64,000 bases of DNA from Corynebacterium pseudokroppenstedtii (GTDB lineage Bacteria; Actinomycetota; Actinomycetes; Mycobacteriales; Mycobacteriaceae): positions 310,001 to 374,000 of the forward strand of contig NZ_JAEUWU010000002.1 in the NCBI RefSeq assembly GCF_019754945.1, in the 5' to 3' direction. The notes under the pieces are model-generated. The model did not search any database, was not told the origin of the DNA, and saw only the letters and a program-made list of their open reading frames with translations. The position numbers and the translations under genes are program-made. Shown in pieces: positions 35,545-44,640 of this stretch (position 1 is the stretch's first letter; each line of letters starts with the position of its first letter).

Positions 35545-35840
35545 TCTATGACGTTGGCCGCTCGAGCACGGATTCCAGAGAGCGAAAATACTGCAGGTCG
35601 TTTTCTGTCAAAGCCCCCTGGGACGGAGAAACCCTTTGCGACGACGAAACCCCAGTCATCGGCGCTCTCCGTATGGTGGAGGGTCAACGGCTGGGGTTGA
35701 TGCTGTTGATAATACAGCTCCTCGGACAGGCACTGTCAACCCCTGGATACCACTCGGAATCGTCGATACCCTCGAGCACAAAGACGTTGCAAAGTCAGCG
35801 TTGCTATGTCACAACAAAGCAAGACAACAAAGGAGTTAGC
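35545..35840. other. Intergenic region without a gene
   Basis: No convincing coding frame. An inverted repeat GGGTTGA / TCAACCC (about 35695-35744) lies in the middle; its role is unclear. Confidence 0.3.
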
Positions 35841-36479
35841 ATGACCAACGTTATCGTTCTAGGCGCCAGCGGCCAGATCGCCCGCCACGCCATCCCCATG
35901 ATCGCGGACCAGGCCGACCACGGGGATAGCCTCACACTGTTTGCCCGCAACGCTTCCAAAGTCGATGCTCCCGACGGGGCCCGCGTCGTCGAAGGTGATG
36001 TGCTCGACGCGGACGCTCTTGGTGCAGCGCTCGAGGGCCAGGACATTGTCTATGCCAACCTTGCAGGAAACCTCGACGAGCAGGCACGCGCACTTGTCGA
36101 TGCCATGAAAACGGCCGGGGTCGCGCGCCTGATTTTCGTCGATGCTCTCGGAATTTACGATGAGCTGCCCGAAAAATTCAACACCTGGAACCGGGACGCC
36201 ATCGGCGACGAGGCGCTGACCATTTACCGCCGTGCAGCGGACATTATTGAGGCCTCGGACCTGGACTACACGATCGTTCGCCCAGCGTGGCTGACTAATA
36301 AGGACGAGACCGATTACGAGCTCACCCAGCGTGATGAGCAGTTCAAGGGAACCGAGGTGTCGCGCAAGGCCGTCGCTGCGTTCATCGCGTCCGTCGTCGC
36401 TGACCCAACCCAACACTCGCGCGCCAACGTCGGAATCGACAAGCCGGGTACCGACGGCGACAAGCCTGCCTGGTACTGA
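35841..36479 (+). CDS. NAD(P)-binding atypical SDR (NmrA/YwnB-like)
   Basis: This is a 212-residue Rossmann protein starting MTNVIVLGASGQIARHAIPM, the GxxGxxxxx dinucleotide motif of atypical short-chain dehydrogenases. Later segments VYANLAGNLDEQARALVDAM and DYTIVRPAWLTN fit NAD(P)H-binding flavin-reductase-like proteins. ATG 35841 follows AAAGGAGTTAGC, a strong site; the frame upstream is open but not coding. It precedes two hydrolase genes on the same strand. Confidence 0.85.
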   Translation: MTNVIVLGASGQIARHAIPMIADQADHGDSLTLFARNASKVDAPDGARVVEGDVLDADALGAALEGQDIVYANLAGNLDEQARALVDAMKTAGVARLIFVDALGIYDELPEKFNTWNRDAIGDEALTIYRRAADIIEASDLDYTIVRPAWLTNKDETDYELTQRDEQFKGTEVSRKAVAAFIASVVADPTQHSRANVGIDKPGTDGDKPAWY

Positions 36480-36576
36480 GAACCCCTGGTTGCGGATTCC
36501 GCCCGTCCTTATCATGGGTGGCGTAAGTCACTACCGGCTCATTTCAAGAAAAGAAATTTCAAGGAAGGAACCTGTA

Positions 36577-37479
36577 ATGCAGACTGACGTTAAGTTTTCC
36601 AGCGGAAACCAAACCATCGCGGGCACATTGTTCATTCCCGACGAGGCGCAGGGTGCAAGCCCCGCGATTGTCATTAGCCACCCATTCGGCAGTGTCCGCC
36701 AACAATCGCCGATCAATTACGCAACACGGCTGACCAAGGAAGGCTTCGTCACATTAACGTTCGACGCCGCCTACCAGGGAGAAAGCACCGGCGAACCTCG
36801 CCAGCTCGAAGACCCCTTCATTCGGGTTGAAAACATCAAGGACGCAGTTAGCTATCTGGCGACGCGTGAGGAGGTCGACGCCGATCGGATCGGTGCTCTC
36901 GGCATTTGCGCCTCCGGCGGGTTCGTACCGTTCGCGGCGTCCAGTGATATCCGGATCAAGGCGGTCGCCACTGTCAGCGGTGCCGATCTAGGTGACGTGT
37001 ACAGGTCCCAGACCGAGACGCTGCCGAAACTCCTCAAAGCCTCAGCACAGGCTCGCACCGATCGTGCAGCGGGTAAGGACGTCGAAGCACAGCCGATGAT
37101 CCCGATGACACAGGATCAGGCAAACGAGTAGCCCGATCGTTCGATGTACAAGGAAGCCTACGACTATTACCGCACGGACCGTGCCAAAGATGACCGAGCA
37201 CCGAATACCGTCGATCCGACGAGCTTCGACCGCATCGCCGTATTCGACGCCTACGGTTTCATCGATCAGATCTCGCCACGTCCATTGCTCATGATTGCCG
37301 GAAGTGACGCGGACACGCTGCCGTATTCGCAGAACTCGATTGAGAAGGCGCAAGAACCAAAGGAATTGTTCATTGTCGACGGCGCGTCACACGTCGACCT
37401 CTACGACAAGCCCGAATACGTCGATCCGGCTGTCGCCAAGATGAGCTCCTTCTTTCATGAGAACCTCGCGACGAACTGA
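36577..37479 (+). pseudogene. Alpha/beta hydrolase (dienelactone-hydrolase-like) interrupted by an in-frame TAG
   Basis: ATG 36577 follows GAAGGAACC. The protein has AIVISHPFGSVRQQSPINYA (oxyanion region) near residue 28 and the nucleophile elbow GICASGGFVP with Cys near 111. At TAG 37129-37131 the frame stops after residue 184. The same frame continues without a break (SMYKEAYDYYRTDRAKDDRA, then RPLLMIAGSDADTL with the acid, and GASHVDLYDKPE with the His) to 37479. The full length of 300 residues equals the intact neighbour at 37538-38452, so one substitution separates nucleophile from Asp and His. Confidence 0.88.
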
Positions 37480-37537
37480 TTATTTAACGAACTGATTCCT
37501 CAAGGCGAACTGACCCGCGACCTGTAAAGGAGCAAGC

Positions 37538-38452
37538 ATGAGCAAAGACATCAGCATCAAGACTCTCAACGGTTATGACACAATACTCTCTGCAGTTATC
37601 AATTTCCCTCCAGAGTTCGATGCCTCACAGACCTATCCCGCCATCGTCGTTTCCCACCCCGGTGGTGGCGTGAAGGAGCAAACCGCAGGACTCTACGCCA
37701 AAAAAGTCGCCGAATACGAATTTGTCACCGTCGTCTACGATGCGTCCTTCCAGGGCGCCAGTTCTGGTGAACCCCGTCAACTGGAGAATCCACATATCAG
37801 GACCGAGGATGTTAGCGCTGTGGTCGACTATCTCACCACTCTGGACTACGTCGATAACGAACGAATAGGTGCCATGGGGATTTGTGCCGGGGCTGGCTAT
37901 ACCGCCAACGCCGCGATCAATGACCCTCGAATCAAGGCTGTGGGCACCGTGAGCATGGTTAATATCGGTCAGATGTTCCGCAACGGGTGGGACGGATCAG
38001 TTACCGATGCCGAGGCGGCACCGATTCTCGAGCAGGCAGCACAGGCGCGGACCACTGATGCCGCTGGTCAGGATAATGAGTTCCCCCTGGCACCGATGAA
38101 CGAGGACGATGCCCCCAATGAGGAGCTACGCCAGGCGTGGGAGTACTACCACACCCCCCGCTGCGAGCATCCCAACGCTCCAGGTTGGATGACTACCCGT
38201 AGTCTGTCGCAGATCATCACATACGACGCCTTCCACAAGGCCGAGACTTATCTCGCTCAACCGCTGTTGATCGTTGCCGGGAGCGAAGCTGGGTCGAAGT
38301 GGATGAGCGATGATCTCTACGAACGAGCTGCCAGTACAGACAAATCCTTTCACGTAGTTGAAGGTGCGAATCACATGGATCTTTACGATGGCGAGAAAGA
38401 GGTGGCTGAGGCCGTCAGTAAGCTCGGGCCATTCTTCAGCGACAAGCTCTAA
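37538..38452 (+). CDS. Alpha/beta hydrolase (dienelactone-hydrolase-like), intact paralogue
   Basis: This is a 304-residue paralogue of the broken hydrolase just upstream. It has VVSHPGGGVKEQTAGLYAKK near residue 32, the nucleophile motif GICAGAGYTANA with Cys near 115, AQPLLIVAGSEAGSKW near 245 and EGANHMDLYDG with the catalytic His near 280. It starts at ATG 37538 after AAAGGAGCAAGC. Substrate unknown; this group is often annotated as YcjY-like peptidases or esterases. Confidence 0.85.
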   Translation: MSKDISIKTLNGYDTILSAVINFPPEFDASQTYPAIVVSHPGGGVKEQTAGLYAKKVAEYEFVTVVYDASFQGASSGEPRQLENPHIRTEDVSAVVDYLTTLDYVDNERIGAMGICAGAGYTANAAINDPRIKAVGTVSMVNIGQMFRNGWDGSVTDAEAAPILEQAAQARTTDAAGQDNEFPLAPMNEDDAPNEELRQAWEYYHTPRCEHPNAPGWMTTRSLSQIITYDAFHKAETYLAQPLLIVAGSEAGSKWMSDDLYERAASTDKSFHVVEGANHMDLYDGEKEVAEAVSKLGPFFSDKL

Positions 38453-38503
38453 GCCCCCAGGCTATAAGATCCCGGAGGGAATAGCACCGCAACCAGCGGA
38501 AAC

Positions 38504-39148
38504 TTAGGCTAGCGCCTTCAACCTGGCGTCGAGGTTGGCGGTGCGCTTATCCTCGTTGAAGCTCAACGCAAAGCAGACAATACCGACAAGGATTCCGTAC
38601 ACCGTCCACGGTCGCGACTCAGTGATGTGCGCGCGGATGAACGCCAGTGCTTTTCTCCTGATGAAGCGGGAAAAATAAAACGATCCCACGAAGTAGCCCA
38701 CCACGGCGCTGATAGCGAGACCCAATCGTGCCCAGCCCCACGGGCTTGGGGCTCTATTTTCATCAATTTTCGACGGTGTGGCCTGCGGTAACTCGCTTTC
38801 CGACGGCGAAGTTCCCGCCCCCTCGGCGGCTTCCAGCCCAGGGTCCTCAGACACGGCGGCCTCAAGAGAATTATTATCCGTGTCTGCCGAGTCTTCCGAC
38901 GACTCTGTCGTCATCCATATCACCGCGAACGCGGATCCTAGTATCCCTACCTTCGTAGCCACCCGGCGCGGCTTCGATTCAATACCACCTGAGGCGTACC
39001 AACCTCCGATCAGGGAAGATACCAATACTCGTTGGGCAAAGCCGGGCGCACCCCGTTTGTCCGGAGGCAGTGAGTCAATACGGTCTTTCGCTTCGCTGAG
39101 ACGTCGTGTGGCTCCGTGGGGAAACTGATCTCTCCTGCTTAGGTGCAT
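38504..39148 (-). CDS. Unknown membrane protein
   Basis: This is a 214-residue protein with three or four hydrophobic segments: VLVSSLIGGWYASGG, VGILGSAFAVIWM, then after an acidic disordered stretch (residues 80-130, ESSEDSADTD) LGLAISAVVGYFVGSFYF and VYGILVGIVCFALSF. The N-terminus is basic. I do not recognise the family. It lies between the hydrolases and the broken TetR gene. Confidence 0.65.
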   Translation of the reverse strand: MHLSRRDQFPHGATRRLSEAKDRIDSLPPDKRGAPGFAQRVLVSSLIGGWYASGGIESKPRRVATKVGILGSAFAVIWMTTESSEDSADTDNNSLEAAVSEDPGLEAAEGAGTSPSESELPQATPSKIDENRAPSPWGWARLGLAISAVVGYFVGSFYFSRFIRRKALAFIRAHITESRPWTVYGILVGIVCFALSFNEDKRTANLDARLKALA

Positions 39149-39169
39149 GGCCCCCAGACTAACAAGGCG

Positions 39170-39790
39170 TTACTCACTGCCTCCTTGTTTTTCTGCAACG
39201 GAATAAAGCTGCACAGTCAACCGATCGCCGACTAGCGCTGAGACCTGCCGTGCCACCGCACTAGGGTTCGCCACCTCTAAGCACACTAAAGCGTCCGTAA
39301 TAACGTCGTGCAGATCCTTCGCCATCTATGCAGCAGATGATGCAAAGACCGCTTGCGTCCGGGACGCACGAATAAATTCGAGCACCACGATAGCTTCTAC
39401 CTTTCGGGGTTCATCAACAGGAAGAACCTGTTCCAGAAGATCCTGTAGAGCATTTAATGCTTTTTCGCCCGTGAGTCCCCTTAGTTGTTCGACTGGATGA
39501 TGTTCGAGGCGTCGGCCCATACGGTCTCCGGCTTCTTGGGCTGCCGCGGCAAGTAAATCCTCGTGGCCGCCGAAAAAGTGCCGTACTGACCCAATATTTA
39601 GGTCTGCTTCTGCCGCCACTTTTCTTTCGTACCGAGCCAACACCCGGGATGCCTCTTCCCTCGGCAGACCCCGCCTGTGTCCGTTTCCACGATGCAGTTT
39701 GGAAAGAAGGGTGTAGGGGCAAATGAACAACAACCAAACTTCCGGCGAACCTTCCGCAAATTCTGCAGCAGCATAGCTAGCGACCACCGT
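39170..39790 (-). pseudogene. TetR-family regulator, multiply inactivated
   Basis: The helix-turn-helix RKVAAEADLNIGSVRHFFGG is complete only across two frames: GRGIPGVGSVRK in one and KVAAEADLNIG in the next, with an extra A in GAAAGAAAAG near 39625. The ligand-domain frame continues to FIRASRTQAVFASSAA and TAG (39326-39328). The same frame then resumes with MAKDLHDVITDALVCL and LVGDRLTVQLYSVAEKQ to a TAA at 39170. It thus carries at least one frameshift and one in-frame stop. Its likely former target is the phytase-like gene on the other strand or the neighbouring membrane gene. Confidence 0.75.
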
Positions 39791-39822
39791 CACTACGCAT
39801 ACCACCTGTTTTCATAGTGGGT

Positions 39823-41097
39823 ATGAAAATACGTATTCGTTCCAATCACAACCGGAGGATCACCCCTCTGATTGCTCCCCCACTTATTGTCACCACCCTC
39901 ATTACCGGGTCCGCAGTTGCCATCTCCGCAACCCCAACCACCGCAGGTTCGGCTGTCCCATCTTCTAGTGCTCCAAGCCTTGGCGCGACAAACCAAACCC
40001 GTTATAACGGCATGTTCGACCTCGGCAAGGCGACTCAAGATCCTAGCGTCGGCGGATTATCCGGACTGACCTCTCTTGCTGATGGTTCCTATCTAGCCAT
40101 CTCAGATGACAAAGGCGATCATGGCCCCACCCGCGCATACCGATTGAACATCGATAACAGTGGCCGGGCACAAGTCATCGGCCGGGTGGTTTTCACCAAC
40201 CCAGATGGAAGTGCGTACAACCCTAAGGAATTCGACGCCGAAGAGATCCGCCAATTGCCCAATGGGCACCTGTTGTGGACGACAGAGGGTGGGTCACAAG
40301 GTGCAGAGAATCGTTCCTCCCTTATCATCGAATCCGATAGAACCGGACGTGAGATTCGCCGTATTCATCCCCCGCAGTACCACGTCCCCAGCCCTGAAGA
40401 TGCGCCGGACACTAAAGAAGCTAAAGGCATAAGCCCCAATAAGGGGCCAGAAGGGATGACCATTTCTCCTGATGGAGAAACCATTTACACGATCAACGAA
40501 AACTCTCTGGCGCAGGATGGACCAAGCAATACTCCCCAGTCGGGATCCAAAACGCGACTAACCGTCTACAACACTGCGACAGGAAAGCCCAGCGCGGAAT
40601 ATGTGGTTGACGTAGATCCCACGTATGCCCCCGAAGCCGACCGCGGATATGCTTCCCTAGCTACGTCCCCGGATGGAAACCTTTACGCCCTACAACGCGG
40701 ATATATCCCCAAACAAGGAAACCGCGCAGAGATCTACCGATTAGATGTAAAAGGAGCTACCAACGTTCTCGGCCGGGAACACCTCAACGGTACCGAAGTA
40801 GCAATCAAGCGCGAGAAGGTCTTCGATTTCGTTGATTCGAAACTCGGTAATAGTGCACATCCGGGTGCCAGAGGCGTTCCGGAGTCTCCCGAAAACGTGG
40901 AAGGCATGACCTTCGCAGCCCCGCCAGCCGGAGCCCCGGCTACCAATTCCCTGTCCACTGGCTCCCGTTCCAACGGCCGAGGCACTGGAGTATCTAAAAC
41001 GCCAGTGGGGGACAATCGTGTTTACCTCATCTCGGACAATAACTTCAGCGATTCGCAACGCACGGTAGTCCATTCCCTGGACATCGCTCCTCGCTAG
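39823..41097 (+). CDS. Secreted esterase-like/phytase-like beta-propeller protein
   Basis: This is a 424-residue protein of the PF13449 type (esterase-like activity of phytase). The signal peptide covers residues 1-45, with a basic start, APPLIVTTLITGSAVAISAT and a likely cut after an Ala-x-Ala. The propeller part has GLTSLADGSYLAISDDKGDH near residue 75, EFDAEEIRQLPNGHLLWTTE near 140, GPEGMTISPDGETIYTINE near 210 and LATSPDGNLYALQRG near 285. ATG 39823 or GTG 39817 may start it; neither has a clear ribosome site. It is probably an extracellular hydrolase of phosphate or ester compounds. Confidence 0.85.
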   Translation: MKIRIRSNHNRRITPLIAPPLIVTTLITGSAVAISATPTTAGSAVPSSSAPSLGATNQTRYNGMFDLGKATQDPSVGGLSGLTSLADGSYLAISDDKGDHGPTRAYRLNIDNSGRAQVIGRVVFTNPDGSAYNPKEFDAEEIRQLPNGHLLWTTEGGSQGAENRSSLIIESDRTGREIRRIHPPQYHVPSPEDAPDTKEAKGISPNKGPEGMTISPDGETIYTINENSLAQDGPSNTPQSGSKTRLTVYNTATGKPSAEYVVDVDPTYAPEADRGYASLATSPDGNLYALQRGYIPKQGNRAEIYRLDVKGATNVLGREHLNGTEVAIKREKVFDFVDSKLGNSAHPGARGVPESPENVEGMTFAAPPAGAPATNSLSTGSRSNGRGTGVSKTPVGDNRVYLISDNNFSDSQRTVVHSLDIAPR

Positions 41098-41109
41098 TGG
41101 CCCGCCACC

Positions 41110-41725
41110 AGCGGATACTCAAAGGCACCTCGCGGTAATACTTTTTGACGGGTTCGAGTTGCTTGATGCGTTCGGCCCTATAGAGCTCTTCAGCGCAATC
41201 CCCGATGTAAAAATTCAACTGGTAGCTCAGCGAACTGGCGCCGTCCGAAGCGCTCAAGGCGTTGAAGTGATTGCAGAATTAGAGTACGGCGAGCTTAACG
41301 ATCCCGATATCATCTTGGTCCCCGGAGGTATGGGAACACGGACGTTGGCTCGCGACAAATCGTTCTTGTCTTGGCTAACAGATATCGGAACCCGATCAGA
41401 GATAGTGGCATCAGTTTGCACGGAATCAGCACTGTTGGCCGCGGCTAGTCTCCTCGAAAGCCATCGAGCGACGAGCAACAAACTAGCTTTTGAATGGGCG
41501 TCCTCATTTGGCAACGATGTTTCTTGGGAGTATCAAGCGCGGTGGATCCACGACGGTTGTCGATGGACATCCTCGGGCGTTGCAGCCGGCATGGACATGG
41601 CCGCCGCGCTGATTGGACACCTGTTTGGGCAAGAGATTCAAACGGAAGTAACCAAGCGCGTTGAATACCAACCACAGACCGATAGCACTATCGATCCTTT
41701 TGCACGCTTCCAGGGCCCACGCTAA
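41110..41725 (+). pseudogene. DJ-1/PfpI-family protein lacking a proper start
   Basis: The coding frame clearly includes HLAVILFDGFELLDAFGPIE from about 41125, the first strand and conserved Glu of DJ-1/PfpI proteins. It continues with DIILVPGGMGTRTLA, the nucleophile elbow VASVCTESALLAA (Cys near residue 90) and WTSSGVAAGMDMAA, to 41725. No ATG, GTG or TTG lies before that first strand in this frame, and the only start, a TTG at 41159, would delete it. The upstream gene ends 13 bases earlier. I infer a small deletion that removed the start; rare-codon initiation is the alternative. Confidence 0.6.
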
Positions 41726-41846
41726 GCAACCGCTACGCGATTCGACCAGAGCGATGACGACCGAAAAGACCCCAGCGCAGCGTCGATAATGAAATCCCGG
41801 TCACAGCAACGCTGAAATTTCAGCGTCACCCCGTACACTAGAGGGC

Positions 41847-42083
41847 ATGTTCGGACGAAAATCAGCGGCTGACAAAGCTGCGGCCGCTACCTATGAAGCT
41901 GCGGAACGCACCACAGTCCCGCTGGACGTGCCCATGACGCGGATGATGGCCGAAGAGCTACCGATCCTGGATAGTTCGTCCCGGCAACGGGTCAATGACC
42001 TGCTCAGGGAATATGATGGGCCGCTCATTACCAGCGTGGACATGTTGCCCGAAGAGATACGCGACATCATGAACCTCTACTAA
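41847..42083 (+). CDS. Small conserved-looking acidic protein
   Basis: This is a 78-residue soluble protein that I do not recognise. It starts at ATG 41847 after CTAGAGGGC. The N-terminus is basic and Ala-rich; the body (TRMMAEELPILDSSSRQRVN, then LREYDGPLITSVDMLPEEIR) is helical and acidic. It precedes dprE1 by 214 bases. Confidence 0.65.
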   Translation: MFGRKSAADKAAAATYEAAERTTVPLDVPMTRMMAEELPILDSSSRQRVNDLLREYDGPLITSVDMLPEEIRDIMNLY

Positions 42084-42297
42084 ACCCGCCTTTACCCGTC
42101 TTTCCAGTGTCGGCTCCCATCAAGTCGATACTCGCCTATCACTGCGACAGGCGTAAAACTATGGCGTAGAACTATACGGGTGGTAGCGCGGGAAGCTTTG
42201 TGGCCGCTCACGGCTCCAGCCGAGATCGCCACAGAGGCTCCCACGCTCGTGTGATCGCGCACAACCAATCTGACGTACCAAGGAGAAAGAGTTAGAA

Positions 42298-43731
42298 GTG
42301 AGCTCAACCACGACAGATCAACTACCGCTAGAGCACCGTCGTCTCACAGGGTGGGGGCGCACTCAGCCGGCTTCGAGTGAAGTCCTGTCCACGCCCGACC
42401 TGGACCTGATTGCCCGCGCAGTGCGGGAGGTTGCCGAGCAAAACGAGGACAAGCCCGACTACCTCAAGCGTGGCGTGATCGCCCGTGGTCTGGGCCGTTC
42501 CTACGGCGACCCGGCCCAGAACAGCGGTGGTCTTGTCGTCGACATGGCTGCGCTCAATGAAATCCACTCCATTGACCCGGACACGGCTATTGCCGACGTC
42601 GACGGTGGCGTCACCCTCGACCAACTCATGAAAGCCGCACTCCCCTACGGGCTGTGGGTTCCGGTGCTTCCCGGCACCCGGCAGGTCACCATCGGTGGAG
42701 CTATCGGCCCCGATATTCACGGCAAGAACCACCACTCCGCCGGTTCCTTCGGTAACCACGTCGCTTCCATGGAGCTTCTGGTTGCCGACGGCCGCATCCT
42801 GCACCTCGAGCCAGAGGGCAGCGCCGATGACCCCGATGGCGAACTCTTCTGGGCAACCGTCGGCGGCATGGGCCTCACCGGCATCATTGTGCGCGCACGC
42901 ATCGCGATGACTCGTACCGAAACGGCCTACTTCATTGCCGACGGCGACATGACCGCGTCGCTGGACGAAACCATCGAATTCCACTCCGACGGTTCGGAGA
43001 AGAACTACACCTACTCGTCGGCATGGTTCGACGCTATTTCTCCCGAACCGAAACTGGGCCGTGCCGCCATCTCCCGCGGATCCCTGGCCACGCTGGACCA
43101 GTTGAAGGAATACGCCCCCAAGCTGGCGAAAAAGCCGTTGAAGTTCAACGCACCCCAGCTGATGACCGTCCCGGACATCTTCCCGAACTTCACCATGAAC
43201 AAGCTGACCATGATGTCCATCGGTGAGCTGTGGTGGCTGAAGTCCGGAACGTACCGCAACAAGGTGCAGAACCTGACGCAGTTCTACCAGCCGCTCGACC
43301 TCATCGGCGAGTGGAACCGCGGGTACGGCTCCAAGGGCTTCCTGCAGTACCAGTTTGTGGTCCCCCGCGAAGCCGTCGAGCCCTTCAAAGAGATTGTCCG
43401 CGACATTCAGCGCTCCGGGCACTACTCTGCTCTCAACGTCTTCAAGCTGTTCGGTGAAGGCAACCGTGCACCTCTCTCCTACCCGATGCCCGGCTGGAAC
43501 GTCTGCGTCGACTTCCCCATCAAGCCCGGCCTCGGCGACTTCCTGGATGATCTAGATAAACGAGTCATGGAATTCGGTGGGCGCCTCTACCTGGCGAAGG
43601 AATCGCGTACCTCGGCCGAAAACTTCCACAAGATGTACCCCAAGATGGACAGCTGGTTGAAGACCCGCAACACCATCGACCCCAGCGGCGTGTTCGCTTC
43701 GGACATGTCCCGCCGTCTGGAACTGTACTAA
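42298..43731 (+). CDS. dprE1: Decaprenylphosphoryl-beta-D-ribose 2'-oxidase DprE1
   Basis: This is an FAD-dependent oxidase that, with DprE2, converts polyprenyl-phosphoryl ribose into the arabinose donor of arabinogalactan. Residues 60-85 carry the FAD motif [17 protein letters not shown], and [15 protein letters not shown] near 142 is the flavin-binding stretch. Near residue 402, [14 protein letters not shown] holds the active-site Cys, the residue attacked by benzothiazinones in mycobacteria, here retained. GTG 42298 follows AAGGAGAAAG. dprE2 follows after 91 bases. Confidence 0.95.
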   Translation: MSSTTTDQLPLEHRRLTGWGRTQPASSEVLSTPDLDLIARAVREVAEQNEDKPDYLKRGVIARGLGRSYGDPAQNSGGLVVDMAALNEIHSIDPDTAIADVDGGVTLDQLMKAALPYGLWVPVLPGTRQVTIGGAIGPDIHGKNHHSAGSFGNHVASMELLVADGRILHLEPEGSADDPDGELFWATVGGMGLTGIIVRARIAMTRTETAYFIADGDMTASLDETIEFHSDGSEKNYTYSSAWFDAISPEPKLGRAAISRGSLATLDQLKEYAPKLAKKPLKFNAPQLMTVPDIFPNFTMNKLTMMSIGELWWLKSGTYRNKVQNLTQFYQPLDLIGEWNRGYGSKGFLQYQFVVPREAVEPFKEIVRDIQRSGHYSALNVFKLFGEGNRAPLSYPMPGWNVCVDFPIKPGLGDFLDDLDKRVMEFGGRLYLAKESRTSAENFHKMYPKMDSWLKTRNTIDPSGVFASDMSRRLELY

Positions 43732-43822
43732 TCCGATCTGGCCAATCCACACTCACTGCACGAATTGCATTACTCCGCCGGGTCCTGTGACGGGCTCGGC
43801 ACACAGAAAGGGTCCTTTCTTT

Positions 43823-44584
43823 ATGCTTAACGCCGTTGGGCACGCACAATCCATCCTTCTCCTCGGGGGAACGTCGGACATGGGCCTCGCCATTGTCGAG
43901 GAATTCCTCTCCCGAGGCTCCGCCACCGTCACCCTCGCAGCCAGGAAGAACAGCAAAGACCTCCCCGCCGCGATTGACCGGATGGAGAAAGCAGGGGCGT
44001 CCGAGGTTCGCACCATCGACTTCGATGCTCTCGACACCGAGTCACACAAGGCCGTCATTGATGAGGCCTTCAGCCACGGCGATATCGACCTCGCAATCGT
44101 TGCATTCGGCATTTTGGGCGACCAAGAAGAGTTGTGGCAGAACCAAGAAAAAGCCGTTCAAGCTGCAGAGATCAACTACACGGGCTCCGTGTCCGTCGGT
44201 GTTCTGCTGGGCCAGGCCTTGAAGAAGCAGGGCCACGGGCAGATCGTGGCAATCTCGTCCGTCGCCGGTGAGGTCGTCCGACGCTCCAACTTCGTGTACG
44301 GCTCCACCAAGGCCGGGTTCGACGGTTTCTACCGCCAGCTGGGCGAGGCGCTGCGTGACAGTGGCGTCCGCGTCCTCGTCGTTCGCCCAGGCCAGGTGCG
44401 CACACAGATGACCGAAGGCCTTGACGACGCACCGCTGACCGTCAATAAGGAAGACGTAGCGGCCGCCGTCGCGAAAGCTGTCGACGACAACAAGTCCGTG
44501 ATCTGGGTCCACCCGCTGTTCCGCTACGTCATGATGGCCCTGGCTCACACGCCGGCTGCTATCCTGCGGAAACTGCCCATTTAA
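43823..44584 (+). CDS. dprE2: Decaprenylphosphoryl-2-keto-ribose reductase DprE2
   Basis: This is a 253-residue short-chain dehydrogenase that reduces the keto intermediate made by DprE1 to the arabinose donor. It has the NAD motif [20 protein letters not shown] near residue 12 and catalytic Tyr-Lys in [13 protein letters not shown] near 160, with the Ser in AISSVAGEV. The ATG at 43823 is used because homologues start here; an upstream in-frame ATG adds 12 residues. No arabinosyltransferase gene follows. Confidence 0.94.
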   Translation: MLNAVGHAQSILLLGGTSDMGLAIVEEFLSRGSATVTLAARKNSKDLPAAIDRMEKAGASEVRTIDFDALDTESHKAVIDEAFSHGDIDLAIVAFGILGDQEELWQNQEKAVQAAEINYTGSVSVGVLLGQALKKQGHGQIVAISSVAGEVVRRSNFVYGSTKAGFDGFYRQLGEALRDSGVRVLVVRPGQVRTQMTEGLDDAPLTVNKEDVAAAVAKAVDDNKSVIWVHPLFRYVMMALAHTPAAILRKLPI

Positions 44585-44595
44585 GGGGAGTTAGC

Positions 44596-44633
44596 GACGC
44601 AGATCCCGGCGCGAATGACCGGGATCGGGCGTC
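44596..44633. terminator. Hairpin between convergent dprE2 and decarboxylase genes
   Basis: GATCCCGG and CCGGGATC pair around 9 bases, with an outer GACGC/GCGTC pairing (44596-44633). It lies between two convergent stops. No T-run follows on the plus strand. Confidence 0.5.
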
Positions 44634-44640
44634 AGAGCGT

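Noticed and set aside
42328..43422. 364-residue open frame antisense to dprE1
   Set aside because: It mirrors dprE1 codon bias; no recognisable protein features.
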